8,626 bases of DNA from an uncultured Clostridia bacterium (GTDB taxonomy: Bacteria > Bacillota_A > Clostridia > TANB77 > CAG-508), in assembly GCA_947627825.1 (NCBI GenBank), contig CANQXO010000059.1:1-8626 (forward strand). The letters run 5' to 3'. Of the stretch, positions 1-8,135 are shown piece by piece. A program made the position numbers and the translations under genes. The notes beneath the pieces were generated by a model. That model ran no database searches, had not been told where the DNA came from, and saw only the letters and a list, made by a program, of their open reading frames with translations. Within the stretch, counting starts at the first letter, position 1; every line of letters starts with the position of its first letter.

Positions 1-1
1 A

Positions 2-3000
2 GGCAAAGAGAGCATGGAAGAAATAAGTAAAACAGTAGGAATTTACCTAAATGATCCAGTAAATATGTTAGGAGAAGAAGGAGAAATAAAAGTATATGAT
101 GATGAAACAGGAATATTATTAAAAACATTTACAAAAGAAGACTGGGGTATGTATACAAGTAGTTCATCAGCATATAGATTTGAAATAGGAGTAAAACATA
201 TAAGAATAGAAACAAGCACAGTACAAAAAGATAGTTCAATAGTAATATATTTAATAAAAGAAATAGATGATGAATATATAGTAAATAACTATACAAAAGA
301 GCAATTCAAAGAATTTAAAAAAATAGAAACAAATCTTGTAGGATATTTAGGAGAGCGAAACCTAGGAACAAGAGTAAGAGAAGCATTATATGAAGAGCCA
401 ATAACAGAAGTAGAATTATCAGCAAGCATAAATAAGATGACAACACAAGAAACACAAAAAAATGAAGTATTTACAATAAGAGCAAATTATCATGAAAATA
501 GCAATGAAGTAAAATGGGTAAATGGCACATTTTTATTAAAGTTGCCAAAAGAAATAGTAGATTTAAAAATAAATAGTGTAGATACAGAAAATAAAAAAGT
601 AAACATATTAAGTTATGAGCAATATACTCAAACAGAAGAAAACGAAGAATACATATTTATAAAAATATTAACAGAAAATGAAGAGGAGCAAACATACAAT
701 ATAACTATAAACTGTGATATAACGCCAGATCCAAGAATAGCATCTACAAATAAAGAAGTAGAGTTATATGCGTATAATGAAAGAGGAACAGAATACAATA
801 GCAACATAGAAGATAAATATGATATAAACAATAATTTAAAAACGAACGATATTATAGGAATAGATAAAATTAATTTACAACTAATATCACCACAATCACT
901 AATAACAGCACAAACAGCTAAAAATTATGACGAAAATGGAAGCGAAGCTATAGCACCACAAATAGCAGAAATATCAAAGAAACAAGAAGAAGCAACATTA
1001 GATATAAGTATAGTAAATAACTATTCAGGAGAAATAAGTGAAGTAAAAATATTAGGAAAAATACCATTTACAGGAAATAAATATGTAATAAATGGTTCAG
1101 AATTGGGTTCTACATATGATACACAATTAATAGAGGGCATAAGTGTACCACAAGAGTTGAGTGATAAAGCAACAATATATTATTCAGAAAAAGCAGATCC
1201 AAATAAAGATTTACTAGACGACCCAGATGAATGGACAAAAGAGCCAGACTTCAGCAGAGTAAAAACATTTTTAATTGACTTTGGAGACTATAAATTTATA
1301 AGGGGACAAGAAGAGCAAATAACATATAAAATAAAAATGCCAGAGCAAGTAGAATATAATGAATGTTCATATGCACATCATGCAGTATATTTTAGTTTAG
1401 AAACAGAAAATGGAAAGTATAGAACACAAACAGAGCCAAATAAAATAGGATTTAGAGTAGTAAAAAAATATGATTTTGAATTAACAAAATATCAAACAGG
1501 AACACAAAACAAGGTACAAGGAGCAACATATTATTTATGGGAAGAAACAGAAGAAGGAAAAATAGGAAGAACAGAAGTAACTAATGAAGAAGGAAAATTA
1601 GAAATATCTTCATTATATGTAGGAAAAACATATAATGTAAAAGAGTTAAAAACACCAGAGCAATATGAACTAAATAATGAAACAATAAGCTTTAAAGTAA
1701 TAGAAGAAGGTGAAAACTTACAAGTACAAAGAGTAGATGAAGGCTCATATGGAGAGTTAGAAATAGCAGAAAATAATATATTAAAACTAAAAGTCGAAGA
1801 TGAAGTAAGACCTAATATGGTAATAACAAAAATAGAAAAACAAGAAGCAGAAATGCCAGAAGTAACAATAGAAAGAGCATGTTTTAAACTAAAGGAATCA
1901 AGTTCAGAATCTGAAGGAAGAACAATAATAACAAATTCAGAAGGAAAAGTAGATTTAAAAGGATTAAAAATAGGAGAAGAATATACATTGCAAGAAATAA
2001 AGCCTGCAGAAGGTTATTATTTGTCAAGCCAAATAATCAAATTTGTAATAGAAAACAATAAAGGACAATATTCTTTAAATATAAAAGAGCCATTAGATGG
2101 AAATACAATAAAATCAAGTGGACTAACAACAGAAGGCGAAATACCAACAGCATATTTAAAAATAGAAAATGAAAAAATACCAACATATAATTTAACAATA
2201 AAGAAAATAGAAAAAGGAAAACCAGACCAATTATTATCAGGAGCAAAATTTAAGTTAATAAAAGATGGAAAAGAATTAGGAAGATATGAAACAGGAACAG
2301 GAGAAGAGCAAGGATTAGTTACAATACCAAATTTATATTTTTATGAGGAAACAAGGGAAGTAGAACAAACATATAAATTACAAGAAATAATGACACCAGA
2401 AGGATATGTAAAAATGCAAGATGTGGAGTTTTCAGTAACAAAAGATGCAGAAGGAACAATAACAGTAAATGATATAAATGGAGCAATAGCTGATACACAA
2501 ACTGAAGGAAATGATGTAACGATAACATTAGAAGATAACCCAATATTTAAATTAACAAAAGTAGATGCAGAAGATGGTCAAACATTACCAAATACAAAAT
2601 TTGCTATATTTAATGCAGAAGAAGGACATGAAAACGAACCTGCAAGAAATAGCAAAGGTGAAATAATAGGTAAAAAGGAAATAATAGATGGAAAAGAATA
2701 TTATACAGTTACAACAGATGAAGAAGGAAAAATAACAGCAGATTTACCAGAAGGATTATATGAATTAGTAGAATTAGAAGCTTCAAATGAAAAATATAGA
2801 ATACTAGAAAATTCAAAGTTTGGAATTGGAAAATCTATAGAAGGCAAAATGATGGATAGAATAGAATGGGCAACTCAAGTAGGAGGGGCAGGAAATGATA
2901 TAATAGATTCAGTAATTCCAACGAGTGACGGAGGACTAGTAGCTGTAGGCCATACATCAGAAGGGGACATATTAAAATATGATAAAGATGGAAAAATTTT

Positions 3001-4924
3001 ATGGTCGCATGAATTAGATATACCACTTGGTTCAAATGTTTCACTTAATTCAGTAGTGGAATTGAGTGATGGAACAATAGTAGCAGGAGGTAATACCTCA
3101 AATGGAGACCTATTTAAATATAGCAAAGATGGACAGCTACAATGGTCAAAAGAATTAGGAGTAACTATTAATTCAGTTTCAGAAATGGCAAATGGAGGAA
3201 TAATAGTAGGAGGAGAATTTACAGAAAATGTTAGTTTAGGAACTGATAAATCTGGAAATGAGGTAAAATTAGAAAAGGAATCTTCATATGATGATGACGG
3301 AGTTGCTATGATAATAAGTTATGATTCAGAAGGCAATTTAGAATGGGCAGAAGCAAATAATGAATATGATATAACTTACAATGTATTAGGAACAAGTGAT
3401 GGTGGATATTTAGTTTCACTATGGGACGAGGAATTTAACGGTGATATAGCTGACGACGACTATATCTGTAATTTAGTAAAATGTAATAAAAATAGAATTA
3501 GTGAATGGAATAAAACATATCAAAATAGTTCGCATGATTTAGAGCCTCTTCATATATATTCAATGATTGAAACATATGATAATGAGTACATAGTAAGTAT
3601 ATATGATCATCCAGATGTTTCTTTAGTAAAATTTAGTTCAAAAGGAGAAGTTTTGTGGAAAAAAATATGTGTGCTTGATTCTATGTGGCTTGATAATTTT
3701 ACTGGATCAGTTATAGTAATAGATGCGAAGGATAATGGATACATAGTGAGTATTGATGGTTTTGATGCAAATGCATACACTGGCAATCATATTAATATAG
3801 GGCAGGATATTTATGGAAATGATGTGATAGTTGATGTTACAGATAAAGAAGGAATAATTATTAAATATAATAAAGATGATAAAGTAGAAGGAGTAAAATT
3901 GCTTGAAAACCAAATCATTATGGCAACACAACTAAATGATGGAGCAATAATAGCAGTAGGGGATTTTTATAGAGATAGCATTAATTTAGGAAAAGATATA
4001 TATGGAGAAAATGTAGAATTAAGTAATAGTAGTGATGGGTATACTTGGAGTGATACAGTACATTACTATTATGATAGTTATATAATAAAATTAGTAGAAG
4101 GAGGTGCAGCACCAGATACTCAAGACTTAAAAGTGAAGAATTTTATAAAAGAATTTAAAATATCAACAGAAGTAGAGGAAGTAAATGAAGAAAAAGGTGG
4201 AAAAATCACAGGAGATGGAAAAATTGTATACGAAAGAGTAAAATATGAAGGAACAACAACTTTACCAATAACAATTACGCCAGATGAAGGGTATGAAATA
4301 GCAAGAATAACAATAAATGGAGAGGTACAAGAATTTGAAACAGATGAAATTGGAGGAAGTTATACATTACCAGCAATTAAAAATATAAAAGAAGATACAC
4401 ATGTAGTAGTGAGATTTGTGAAAACCAATAATAAGTTTACATTAAATAAAAAAGATGCAAATGGAAATCCACTTGCAGGAGCAAAATTTAAAATAGAACA
4501 AATAGATGAAAGAGAAGAAATGAATGATGTACTTGGGGATATAGATGGAAAATCATCAGAATATACAATGGCAGACGAAGAAAAAATCATAACATCACAA
4601 GTTTTAGAAAAAATACAAAATAATGGAGAAGTATACAGTGATATAATAGAGGGTGAATCTGAAGTAAAATTAGGTGAAATGCAAACAGGGGAAACAGAAT
4701 ATGATTTTGTAAAAACCGAAAAAGATGGACAAACATATTATGAACCAACGAATGGGAAAACATATAGAGTTGAACATGGTGATGGTGACACAGGTGTATC
4801 ACCATCAATAGCGCATTCATATTTTGAAATAGATTTACAAAATTATAAGGACAAAAAAATAGTAGCAGTAGTAAATGCAAGGGTATCAAGTCATGGATAT
4901 GTATCACGGAGATATGGCATATAA
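2..4924 (+). CDS. Giant modular surface protein, 5' fragment (CnaB / beta-propeller), open at left edge and ended by a frameshift
   Basis: The first ATG is at 14, but the frame is open to the edge and the protein begins without a signal peptide in an already folded-looking segment, so the true N-terminus probably lies upstream. From the ATG at 14 there are 1636 residues. Seen in order: a conserved-looking N-terminal segment (about 1-120), two beta-rich segments (about 125-270 and 285-480), CnaB-1 to CnaB-4 (486-949), a propeller (950-1363), an InlB-B-repeat-like domain (1380-1470) and the first part of a fifth CnaB (from 1474). The last residues enter a beta-sandwich repeat and leave it abruptly at the TAA of 4922-4924. 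CnaB domains are stalk modules of Gram-positive adhesins and pilins, often locked by Lys-Asn/Asp isopeptide bonds; the propeller and repeats may bind ligands (inference). Only six Cys are present, fitting an extracellular protein. Function is adhesin-like at best; ligand unknown. Confidence 0.85.
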   Translation, partial: GKESMEEISKTVGIYLNDPVNMLGEEGEIKVYDDETGILLKTFTKEDWGMYTSSSSAYRFEIGVKHIRIETSTVQKDSSIVIYLIKEIDDEYIVNNYTKEQFKEFKKIETNLVGYLGERNLGTRVREALYEEPITEVELSASINKMTTQETQKNEVFTIRANYHENSNEVKWVNGTFLLKLPKEIVDLKINSVDTENKKVNILSYEQYTQTEENEEYIFIKILTENEEEQTYNITINCDITPDPRIASTNKEVELYAYNERGTEYNSNIEDKYDINNNLKTNDIIGIDKINLQLISPQSLITAQTAKNYDENGSEAIAPQIAEISKKQEEATLDISIVNNYSGEISEVKILGKIPFTGNKYVINGSELGSTYDTQLIEGISVPQELSDKATIYYSEKADPNKDLLDDPDEWTKEPDFSRVKTFLIDFGDYKFIRGQEEQITYKIKMPEQVEYNECSYAHHAVYFSLETENGKYRTQTEPNKIGFRVVKKYDFELTKYQTGTQNKVQGATYYLWEETEEGKIGRTEVTNEEGKLEISSLYVGKTYNVKELKTPEQYELNNETISFKVIEEGENLQVQRVDEGSYGELEIAENNILKLKVEDEVRPNMVITKIEKQEAEMPEVTIERACFKLKESSSESEGRTIITNSEGKVDLKGLKIGEEYTLQEIKPAEGYYLSSQIIKFVIENNKGQYSLNIKEPLDGNTIKSSGLTTEGEIPTAYLKIENEKIPTYNLTIKKIEKGKPDQLLSGAKFKLIKDGKELGRYETGTGEEQGLVTIPNLYFYEETREVEQTYKLQEIMTPEGYVKMQDVEFSVTKDAEGTITVNDINGAIADTQTEGNDVTITLEDNPIFKLTKVDAEDGQTLPNTKFAIFNAEEGHENEPARNSKGEIIGKKEIIDGKEYYTVTTDEEGKITADLPEGLYELVELEASNEKYRILENSKFGIGKSIEGKMMDRIEWATQVGGAGNDIIDSVIPTSDGGLVAVGHTSEGDILKYDKDGKILWSHELDIPLGSNVSLNSVVELSDGTIVAGGNTSNGDLFKYSKDGQLQWSKELGVTINSVSEMANGGIIVGGEFTENVSLGTDKSGNEVKLEKESSYDDDGVAMIISYDSEGNLEWAEANNEYDITYNVLGTSDGGYLVSLWDEEFNGDIADDDYICNLVKCNKNRISEWNKTYQNSSHDLEPLHIYSMIETYDNEYIVSIYDHPDVSLVKFSSKGEVLWKKICVLDSMWLDNFTGSVIVIDAKDNGYIVSIDGFDANAYTGNHINIGQDIYGNDVIVDVTDKEGIIIKYNKDDKVEGVKLLENQIIMATQLNDGAIIAVGDFYRDSINLGKDIYGENVELSNSSDGYTWSDTVHYYYDSYIIKLVEGGAAPDTQDLKVKNFIKEFKISTEVEEVNEEKGGKITGDGKIVYERVKYEGTTTLPITITPDEGYEIARITINGEVQEFETDEIGGSYTLPAIKNIKEDTHVVVRFVKTNNKFTLNKKDANGNPLAGAKFKIEQIDEREEMNDVLGDIDGKSSEYTMADEEKIITSQVLEKIQNNGEVYSDIIEGESEVKLGEMQTGETEYDFVKTEKDGQTYYEPTNGKTYRVEHGDGDTGVSPSIAHSYFEIDLQNYKDKKIVAVVNARVSSHGYVSRRYGI
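14..1468 (+). other. N-terminal region: conserved segment plus two beta-sandwich-like segments
   Basis: Residues 1-120 alternate short beta-like strands with acidic turns and include VKHIRIETS and KEIDDEYIVNNYT, a style I associate with the N-terminal part of giant clostridial surface proteins (recollection, not a search). Residues about 125-270 and 285-480 each look like a beta-sandwich of the DUF11 or Cna-A-like type: a strand beginning ELSASINK or KINLQLISP, a central hydrophobic strand pair, and a closing strand near VELYAYNERG or NKIGFRVV. I cannot name a family with certainty. Confidence 0.45.
1469..2860 (+). other. Four tandem CnaB/SpaA-like domains (CnaB-1 to CnaB-4)
   Basis: Boundaries by eye: CnaB-1 1469-1807 (residues 486-598), CnaB-2 1808-2179 (599-722), CnaB-3 2180-2539 (723-842), CnaB-4 2540-2860 (843-949). 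Each opens with the hydrophobic-Lys strand (ELTKYQ, VITKIEK, TIKKIEKG, KLTKVDA) and carries the E-box strand (VKELKTPEQY, LQEIKPAEGY, LQEIMTPEGY, LVELEA). CnaB-1 to CnaB-3 end with a strand carrying Asp/Asn (KVEDEV, KIENEK, LEDNP). This is the residue set used in CnaB isopeptide bonds: Lys, catalytic Glu, and acceptor Asn/Asp. CnaB-4 has no closing strand before the propeller. Confidence 0.85.
2861..4102 (+). other. Beta-propeller domain, probably seven blades, inside CnaB-4
   Basis: Residues 950-1363. The repeated pattern is a D/N-containing turn, then (S/T)xxxTSDGGxxVxG, then a G-D segment, then (K/S)YDxxGxxxW. Instances include SVIPTSDGGLVAVG, SVVELSDGTIVAGG, SEMANGGIIVGG, LGTSDGGYLVS, AKDNGYIVS and LNDGAIIAVG. 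Counting these gives seven blades. The first strand (IEWATQVGG) looks like the missing outer strand of the last blade, which ends YIIKLVE without its own Gly-x-x-Trp strand; that would be the usual velcro closure. Blades of this type are PQQ-like or SBBP-like; an enzymatic role is not indicated and the likely role is ligand binding (inference). Confidence 0.7.
4151..4423 (+). other. InlB B-repeat-like domain 1
   Basis: Residues 1380-1470 read as a beta-grasp-like repeat: FKISTEVEE, GGKITGDG, then TITPDEGYEIARITINGE and a closing NIKEDTHVVVRFVK strand. The EGYEI-x-x-I-x-I-N-G signature followed by I-x-x-D-x-x-V-x-V-x-F is typical of divergent InlB B-repeats of Gram-positive surface proteins. 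A clear paralogue lies at 6795-7103. Confidence 0.65.
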
Positions 4925-6014
4925 CGATAAAGGATTTGCCACAATAACTCAATCAGAAAAAATGCCAGCATATTACAATAGTGAAGGTCGATTTATGTAT
5001 ATATCAGGAAATATCGAAAATAAGGATTATACATCAATGGTATTAGATGGAGGAAGTAAATATTATTTACATATAGGCTATTCAAAGGATACATTTATGG
5101 ATAGTAATGAAGATAGGGTAATAATAAATAGTATCAAATTATATGATGTAGGTACGGTTTCATATAACTTTGGAGATGTATTACCATATGAATCAAATAA
5201 TAAGAAGGATAATACAACAGCAAATTCATATATACCAATAAATTTAACCAATTATCCAGAACAAAAAATAGCAGTAGTGGTAAATGCAGAAATATCAAGT
5301 GATGGATTTGATGACGATGATTATGCATTTGGAGATGTAGGTTATGCAACAATAACAACATCAGCAGATAGAGTAGCATATGATGACTATAATTCGACTA
5401 CAAAACGTAGATTTATAAATATTGCAGGTAAGCAAAAAGCAAAAGATTATACAATAATCCTAGATGGAGGAAGTCAATATTATTTACATTTAGGATATTA
5501 CAAAGATGAACAAGATGACGGATTTGAAGAAGACATAACAGATACATTTACAATAAATAGTGTAAATGTATATGAAACTAAAATAGAAGCATATAATTTT
5601 AAAGAAGAAACAACAACACAAACAACAATAGTAGACGGTAAAAAACAAGAAATAACAAATAAAAAATATGTATCAACAAATGAAGGAAAGGCAAATACAA
5701 AATCGGCTTCATATATACCAATAAATTTGGTAGGGGTTGAAGGAAAGGTTAATATAATAGTAAATGCAGAAATTTCAAGCGAATATAATGATTATGGATT
5801 TGCAACAATAACAACAAGTAATCAAGTACCAAGTTCATATTCAAGTGGAACTAGAGTTATATCAAATATAAGAGAGGAGCAGGAAGCAAAAGATTATGTA
5901 GCAACAATAGAAGGAGGAGAGCAATATTATCTACATTTTATATATAATAAAGATGATGAAGAAGACGGAGGAAAAGATCAATTTATAATAAATAGTGTAA
6001 AAGTTGTATTAAAC
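4817..6014 (+). repeat. Three tandem jelly-roll-like protein repeats
   Basis: Units: repeat 1 at 4817-5225 (contains the frameshift), repeat 2 at 5226-5708 and repeat 3 at 5709-6014; the length differences are mostly in the linkers after the core. Shared signature: SY(I/F)xI(N/D)L, then VVNAxxSS, then G(F/Y)ATIT, RxxxI(A/S)G, KDYTxxLDGGSxYYLHxGYxKD and (I/T)INSVxxY. Repeat 3 is more diverged (IEGGEQYYLHFIYNKD). The hydrophobic strand order resembles carbohydrate-binding-module jelly rolls (inference). Asp-rich loops follow the YxKD motif in each unit. Confidence 0.8.
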
Positions 6015-8135
6015 AGAAATCATTTATATGATGTAGAGGTAGTAACAGATGAAAATGGGCAAGCTTTTGCAAGCCTACCAATGGAACCTACAGCAAAATA
6101 TAATATAACAGAAATAGAAGCACCTGGAGAATATGAGTTAGCAAATCCACAAATATATGAAATGAAGCAAGAAGGTGGAAATGAATTAACGATAAATGAC
6201 GTAAAGAGACCAAAGCTAATAGTGCATCATTATTTACAAGGAACAGGAGTAGATGATATAGAAGCAACAGAAGTAGCTGAAGATGAAATCTACATGGGAA
6301 GAATGGGAGAAAAATATGAAACACAACCAAGGATGGATTTAGAAAAATACGAATTAGTAAAACTTGATAGTGGAGAATATGATATACCAATAAATGCAAA
6401 AGGAACATACGAATGGAAAAATGTAGAAGAAGCAAATTCTAATCAAGGAGAAAAATCATCTGGTACAAATGAAGAGCAAGAAGGAAAGGGACAATTAGTA
6501 ATAGAGGTAACGTATTATTATACACCAAAGAAAATACCATTAATAGTACATCACTATATAGAGGGAACTACAACACCAGTACCTACTGCAAATGGAGAAC
6601 AAGCAAAAGATGAAATAATAGAAGGAGCAGAAAAAGAAGAATATACAACGCAAGCACTAAAACCTTTTAATGATAAAGTAGCAGAAGAAAGCAAAAAATT
6701 AGATGAAAGATATGAGGTAGTAGGAGAAGAATCAAAAACTATTGAATATGAATATCCAGAAGTAGAAGTAACATATGAATATAGACTAAAAAAATACGAA
6801 ATAACAACAAAAGTTCAAACACATATGGAAGAAGACGAAGTAGATAAAGAAAAGCAAATAGAGGTACGAGGAGGAAGCATATTAGGAGAAGGAGATACTC
6901 CATATGAAACAGTAGAATATGGAAAAAGCAACGAAAAAGAAATAGAAATAACCCCAGAAGAGGGATATCATGTAAAAAGTATCAAAATAAATGAAACAGA
7001 ATTAACAGATTCAGAATATACAACTAAAGAAGATAGAGTAATAAAATTAAATACTATAAACGACATAAAAGAGAATAAAGAAATAGTAGTAGAATTTGAA
7101 AAGATACCAGCAGAAGTAATAGTAAATTACTATATATATGATGAAAAAATAGTTGATAATCCATATACTACAAAGCGAGTACCATTATCAAATGGAAAAA
7201 TATCAGAAGAATACAAAATAGAAGGATTATTAGGAGACATATATGTAACAAAAGAATTAGAAAACGTATCAAGGCAATATAAATTATACAAAGAACCAGC
7301 CAATAAAACAGGAATAATGGAAACAGAAAGAACAGAAGTAAATTATTACTATATTTCATATGGAGCTCTAATAGAAAATACTGTTATAGCAAAAGATGGT
7401 TCAGATAAAATAGTATCAAAAGACGAAGAAATACACTATAAGATAAAATATACAACTCAAATAGATGGTTATACAGGAAATGCAACAGTAACAATAACAG
7501 ATACATTGCCATATAAATTAGACCTAGACAAAATGAAAGAAAAATATGATGAAAAGCATAGTGAAAGCCATGTAAGTGAGCAAAAAGAACTTGAAACGCA
7601 AAATGAAACCTGGCTACAAGAAGTTTTAGACGGAGGAGAATATCACGAAGATAATGGAACGATAACATGGACATATACAGAAGAAGTAGATACAACAACA
7701 GAAGGAAAAGCAAAAGTGATAGAATTAGAAAAAGAAATAGAAGTGATATTTAAAGAAGTAAATACAACTGAAAAAGCTATTGAAAATAAAGTAAAGGCAA
7801 GTATATATTTAGATGGAACAGATCAAACAGAAGAAACAGAAGAAGTAAGCCATACTACTCAAGCAGAGTACATAAAAGACATAAAAATAACAAAAAAATG
7901 GGAACATGGAGCAAACATATATGAAAGACCAACACAAATAAAAGTAAAAATAATAAATCCAAAAACCCCAGACGAAGCAGTTGACGAACAAGTATTAAGC
8001 GAAGAAAATAATTGGACATATACATTCAAAGGCTTACCAAAATATGATGAGTCAACGGGAGAAGAAATACAATATACCGTAGAGGAAGAAGCAATAGAAG
8101 GACAAAGTTTAGATTATTATAAGAGAGCGATATAG
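4875..8135 (+). CDS. Giant modular surface protein, 3' fragment (jelly-roll repeats, MucBP-like, DUF11-like, truncated CnaB)
   Basis: This is the continuation of the preceding fragment in the +1 frame. The nominal ATG at 4875 lies inside the upstream coding sequence, has no ribosome binding site, and the first ten or so residues do not fit the repeat, so it is probably not a real start; homologous sequence begins at about 4905-4921. From that ATG there are 1086 residues: rest of repeat 1 (to 117), repeat 2 (118-278), repeat 3 (279-380), second part of a split CnaB (383-444), two MucBP-like domains (445-637), an InlB-B-repeat-like domain (641-745), a third MucBP-like domain (746-829), a DUF11-like domain (about 831-1000) and a final CnaB (1002-1086). 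No Cys is present. The product stops inside the last CnaB and has no LPXTG motif, hydrophobic segment or basic tail. If made alone it would lack both secretion and anchoring signals. Confidence 0.85.
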   Translation: MQGYQVMDMYHGDMAYNDKGFATITQSEKMPAYYNSEGRFMYISGNIENKDYTSMVLDGGSKYYLHIGYSKDTFMDSNEDRVIINSIKLYDVGTVSYNFGDVLPYESNNKKDNTTANSYIPINLTNYPEQKIAVVVNAEISSDGFDDDDYAFGDVGYATITTSADRVAYDDYNSTTKRRFINIAGKQKAKDYTIILDGGSQYYLHLGYYKDEQDDGFEEDITDTFTINSVNVYETKIEAYNFKEETTTQTTIVDGKKQEITNKKYVSTNEGKANTKSASYIPINLVGVEGKVNIIVNAEISSEYNDYGFATITTSNQVPSSYSSGTRVISNIREEQEAKDYVATIEGGEQYYLHFIYNKDDEEDGGKDQFIINSVKVVLNRNHLYDVEVVTDENGQAFASLPMEPTAKYNITEIEAPGEYELANPQIYEMKQEGGNELTINDVKRPKLIVHHYLQGTGVDDIEATEVAEDEIYMGRMGEKYETQPRMDLEKYELVKLDSGEYDIPINAKGTYEWKNVEEANSNQGEKSSGTNEEQEGKGQLVIEVTYYYTPKKIPLIVHHYIEGTTTPVPTANGEQAKDEIIEGAEKEEYTTQALKPFNDKVAEESKKLDERYEVVGEESKTIEYEYPEVEVTYEYRLKKYEITTKVQTHMEEDEVDKEKQIEVRGGSILGEGDTPYETVEYGKSNEKEIEITPEEGYHVKSIKINETELTDSEYTTKEDRVIKLNTINDIKENKEIVVEFEKIPAEVIVNYYIYDEKIVDNPYTTKRVPLSNGKISEEYKIEGLLGDIYVTKELENVSRQYKLYKEPANKTGIMETERTEVNYYYISYGALIENTVIAKDGSDKIVSKDEEIHYKIKYTTQIDGYTGNATVTITDTLPYKLDLDKMKEKYDEKHSESHVSEQKELETQNETWLQEVLDGGEYHEDNGTITWTYTEEVDTTTEGKAKVIELEKEIEVIFKEVNTTEKAIENKVKASIYLDGTDQTEETEEVSHTTQAEYIKDIKITKKWEHGANIYERPTQIKVKIINPKTPDEAVDEQVLSEENNWTYTFKGLPKYDESTGEEIQYTVEEEAIEGQSLDYYKRAI
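4900..4921 (+). other. Frameshift junction (+1) inside jelly-roll repeat 1
   Basis: The upstream frame reads VVNARVSSHG, matching VVNAEISSDG of repeat 2, up to about 4897. The downstream frame reads GDMAYNDKGFATIT, matching the YAFGDVGYATIT stretch of repeat 2, from about 4909. The change therefore lies in roughly 20 bases between them, equal to one extra base or two missing bases. No homopolymer lies in this interval; the nearby run of seven A (4853-4859) is upstream of sequence still in the first frame, so it is not the cause. A CGG codon, rare in this gene, sits at the break. Confidence 0.8.
6207..7361 (+). other. MucBP-like domains 1-3 with an intervening InlB-like domain
   Basis: MucBP-like 1 (about 6207-6533) and 2 (6534-6785) begin with paralogous strands KLIVHHYLQGTG and PLIVHHYIEGTT and end in VTYYYTPKK and VTYEYRLKK. 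MucBP-like 3 (7110-7361) begins AEVIVNYYIYD and ends VNYYYISYG. The InlB-like domain at 6795-7103 has ITPEEGYHVKSIKIN and a closing NKEIVVEFEK. MucBP domains are found in Gram-positive mucin-binding and adhesion proteins; mucin binding here is inferred from the family only. Confidence 0.7.
7365..7877 (+). other. DUF11-like beta-sandwich domain
   Basis: Opens IENTVIAKDGSDKIVSKDEE, then a strand IHYKIKYTTQ, then TVTITDTLPYKLDL, then NGTITWTYTEE and a last strand ENKVKASIYLDG. The TITDTLP motif followed by a G-T-I-T-W strand is the usual DUF11/conserved-repeat signature in surface proteins. An insertion rich in Lys, Glu, His and Ser occupies about 7530-7625. Confidence 0.65.
7878..8132 (+). other. 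Terminal CnaB domain, truncated before its last strand
   Basis: Residues 1002-1086 of the 3' fragment. The opening strand IKITKKWEHG, the RP-x-x-I-K-V-K-I strand, the WTYTFKGLPKYD strand and the E-box strand YTVEEEA are all present. The expected closing segment, usually a short loop and an I-T-N-T type strand carrying the isopeptide acceptor Asn, is absent because the frame ends at the TAG of 8133-8135. The fold is therefore probably incomplete. Confidence 0.75.

Larger units (their letters stand above)
4433..6206 (+). other. CnaB-5, split by a three-repeat insertion
   Basis: The N-terminal part (from 4433) has the opening strand FTLNKKDANGNPLAGAKFKI. The matching C-terminal part, E-box strand YNITEIEAP and closing strand LTINDVKRP, comes only at about 6021-6206. 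The intervening sequence holds a polar linker and three beta-sandwich repeats. Read as one domain, CnaB-5 has a loop insertion of several hundred residues. The frameshift falls within that insertion. Confidence 0.7.
2..8135 (+). pseudogene. Composite disrupted giant surface-protein gene
   Basis: The two open frames read as one ancestral gene of more than 2,700 codons. They overlap by 50 bases in different frames, and repeat 1 is split between them. A second lesion is the stop codon supplied by a palindromic element at 8131-8208. Together these suggest a decayed gene or a non-expressed cassette. The rest of the frame is clean over thousands of bases, so the damage is recent, or the frameshift is a sequencing error and only the 3' truncation is real. 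Confidence 0.65.

Noticed and set aside
4853..4859. Run of seven A as the site of the frameshift
   Set aside because: The sequence after the run still reads correctly in the first frame (IVAVVNARVSS matches repeat 2), so the shift occurs later.
4875..4877. ATG as the start of an independent second gene
   Set aside because: It is inside upstream coding sequence without a ribosome binding site, and the following residues do not match the repeat until after the frameshift point.
4587..4952. Minus-strand ORF of 121 codons and similar minus-strand ORFs throughout 628-7991
   Set aside because: All lie wholly or almost wholly opposite the well-supported surface-protein frames and have low-complexity hydrophobic translations typical of shadows in AT-rich DNA.
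4817..6014. CRISPR array or DNA-level tandem repeat
   Set aside because: The repeats are long, diverged at the DNA level and conserved as protein, with no uniform spacers.
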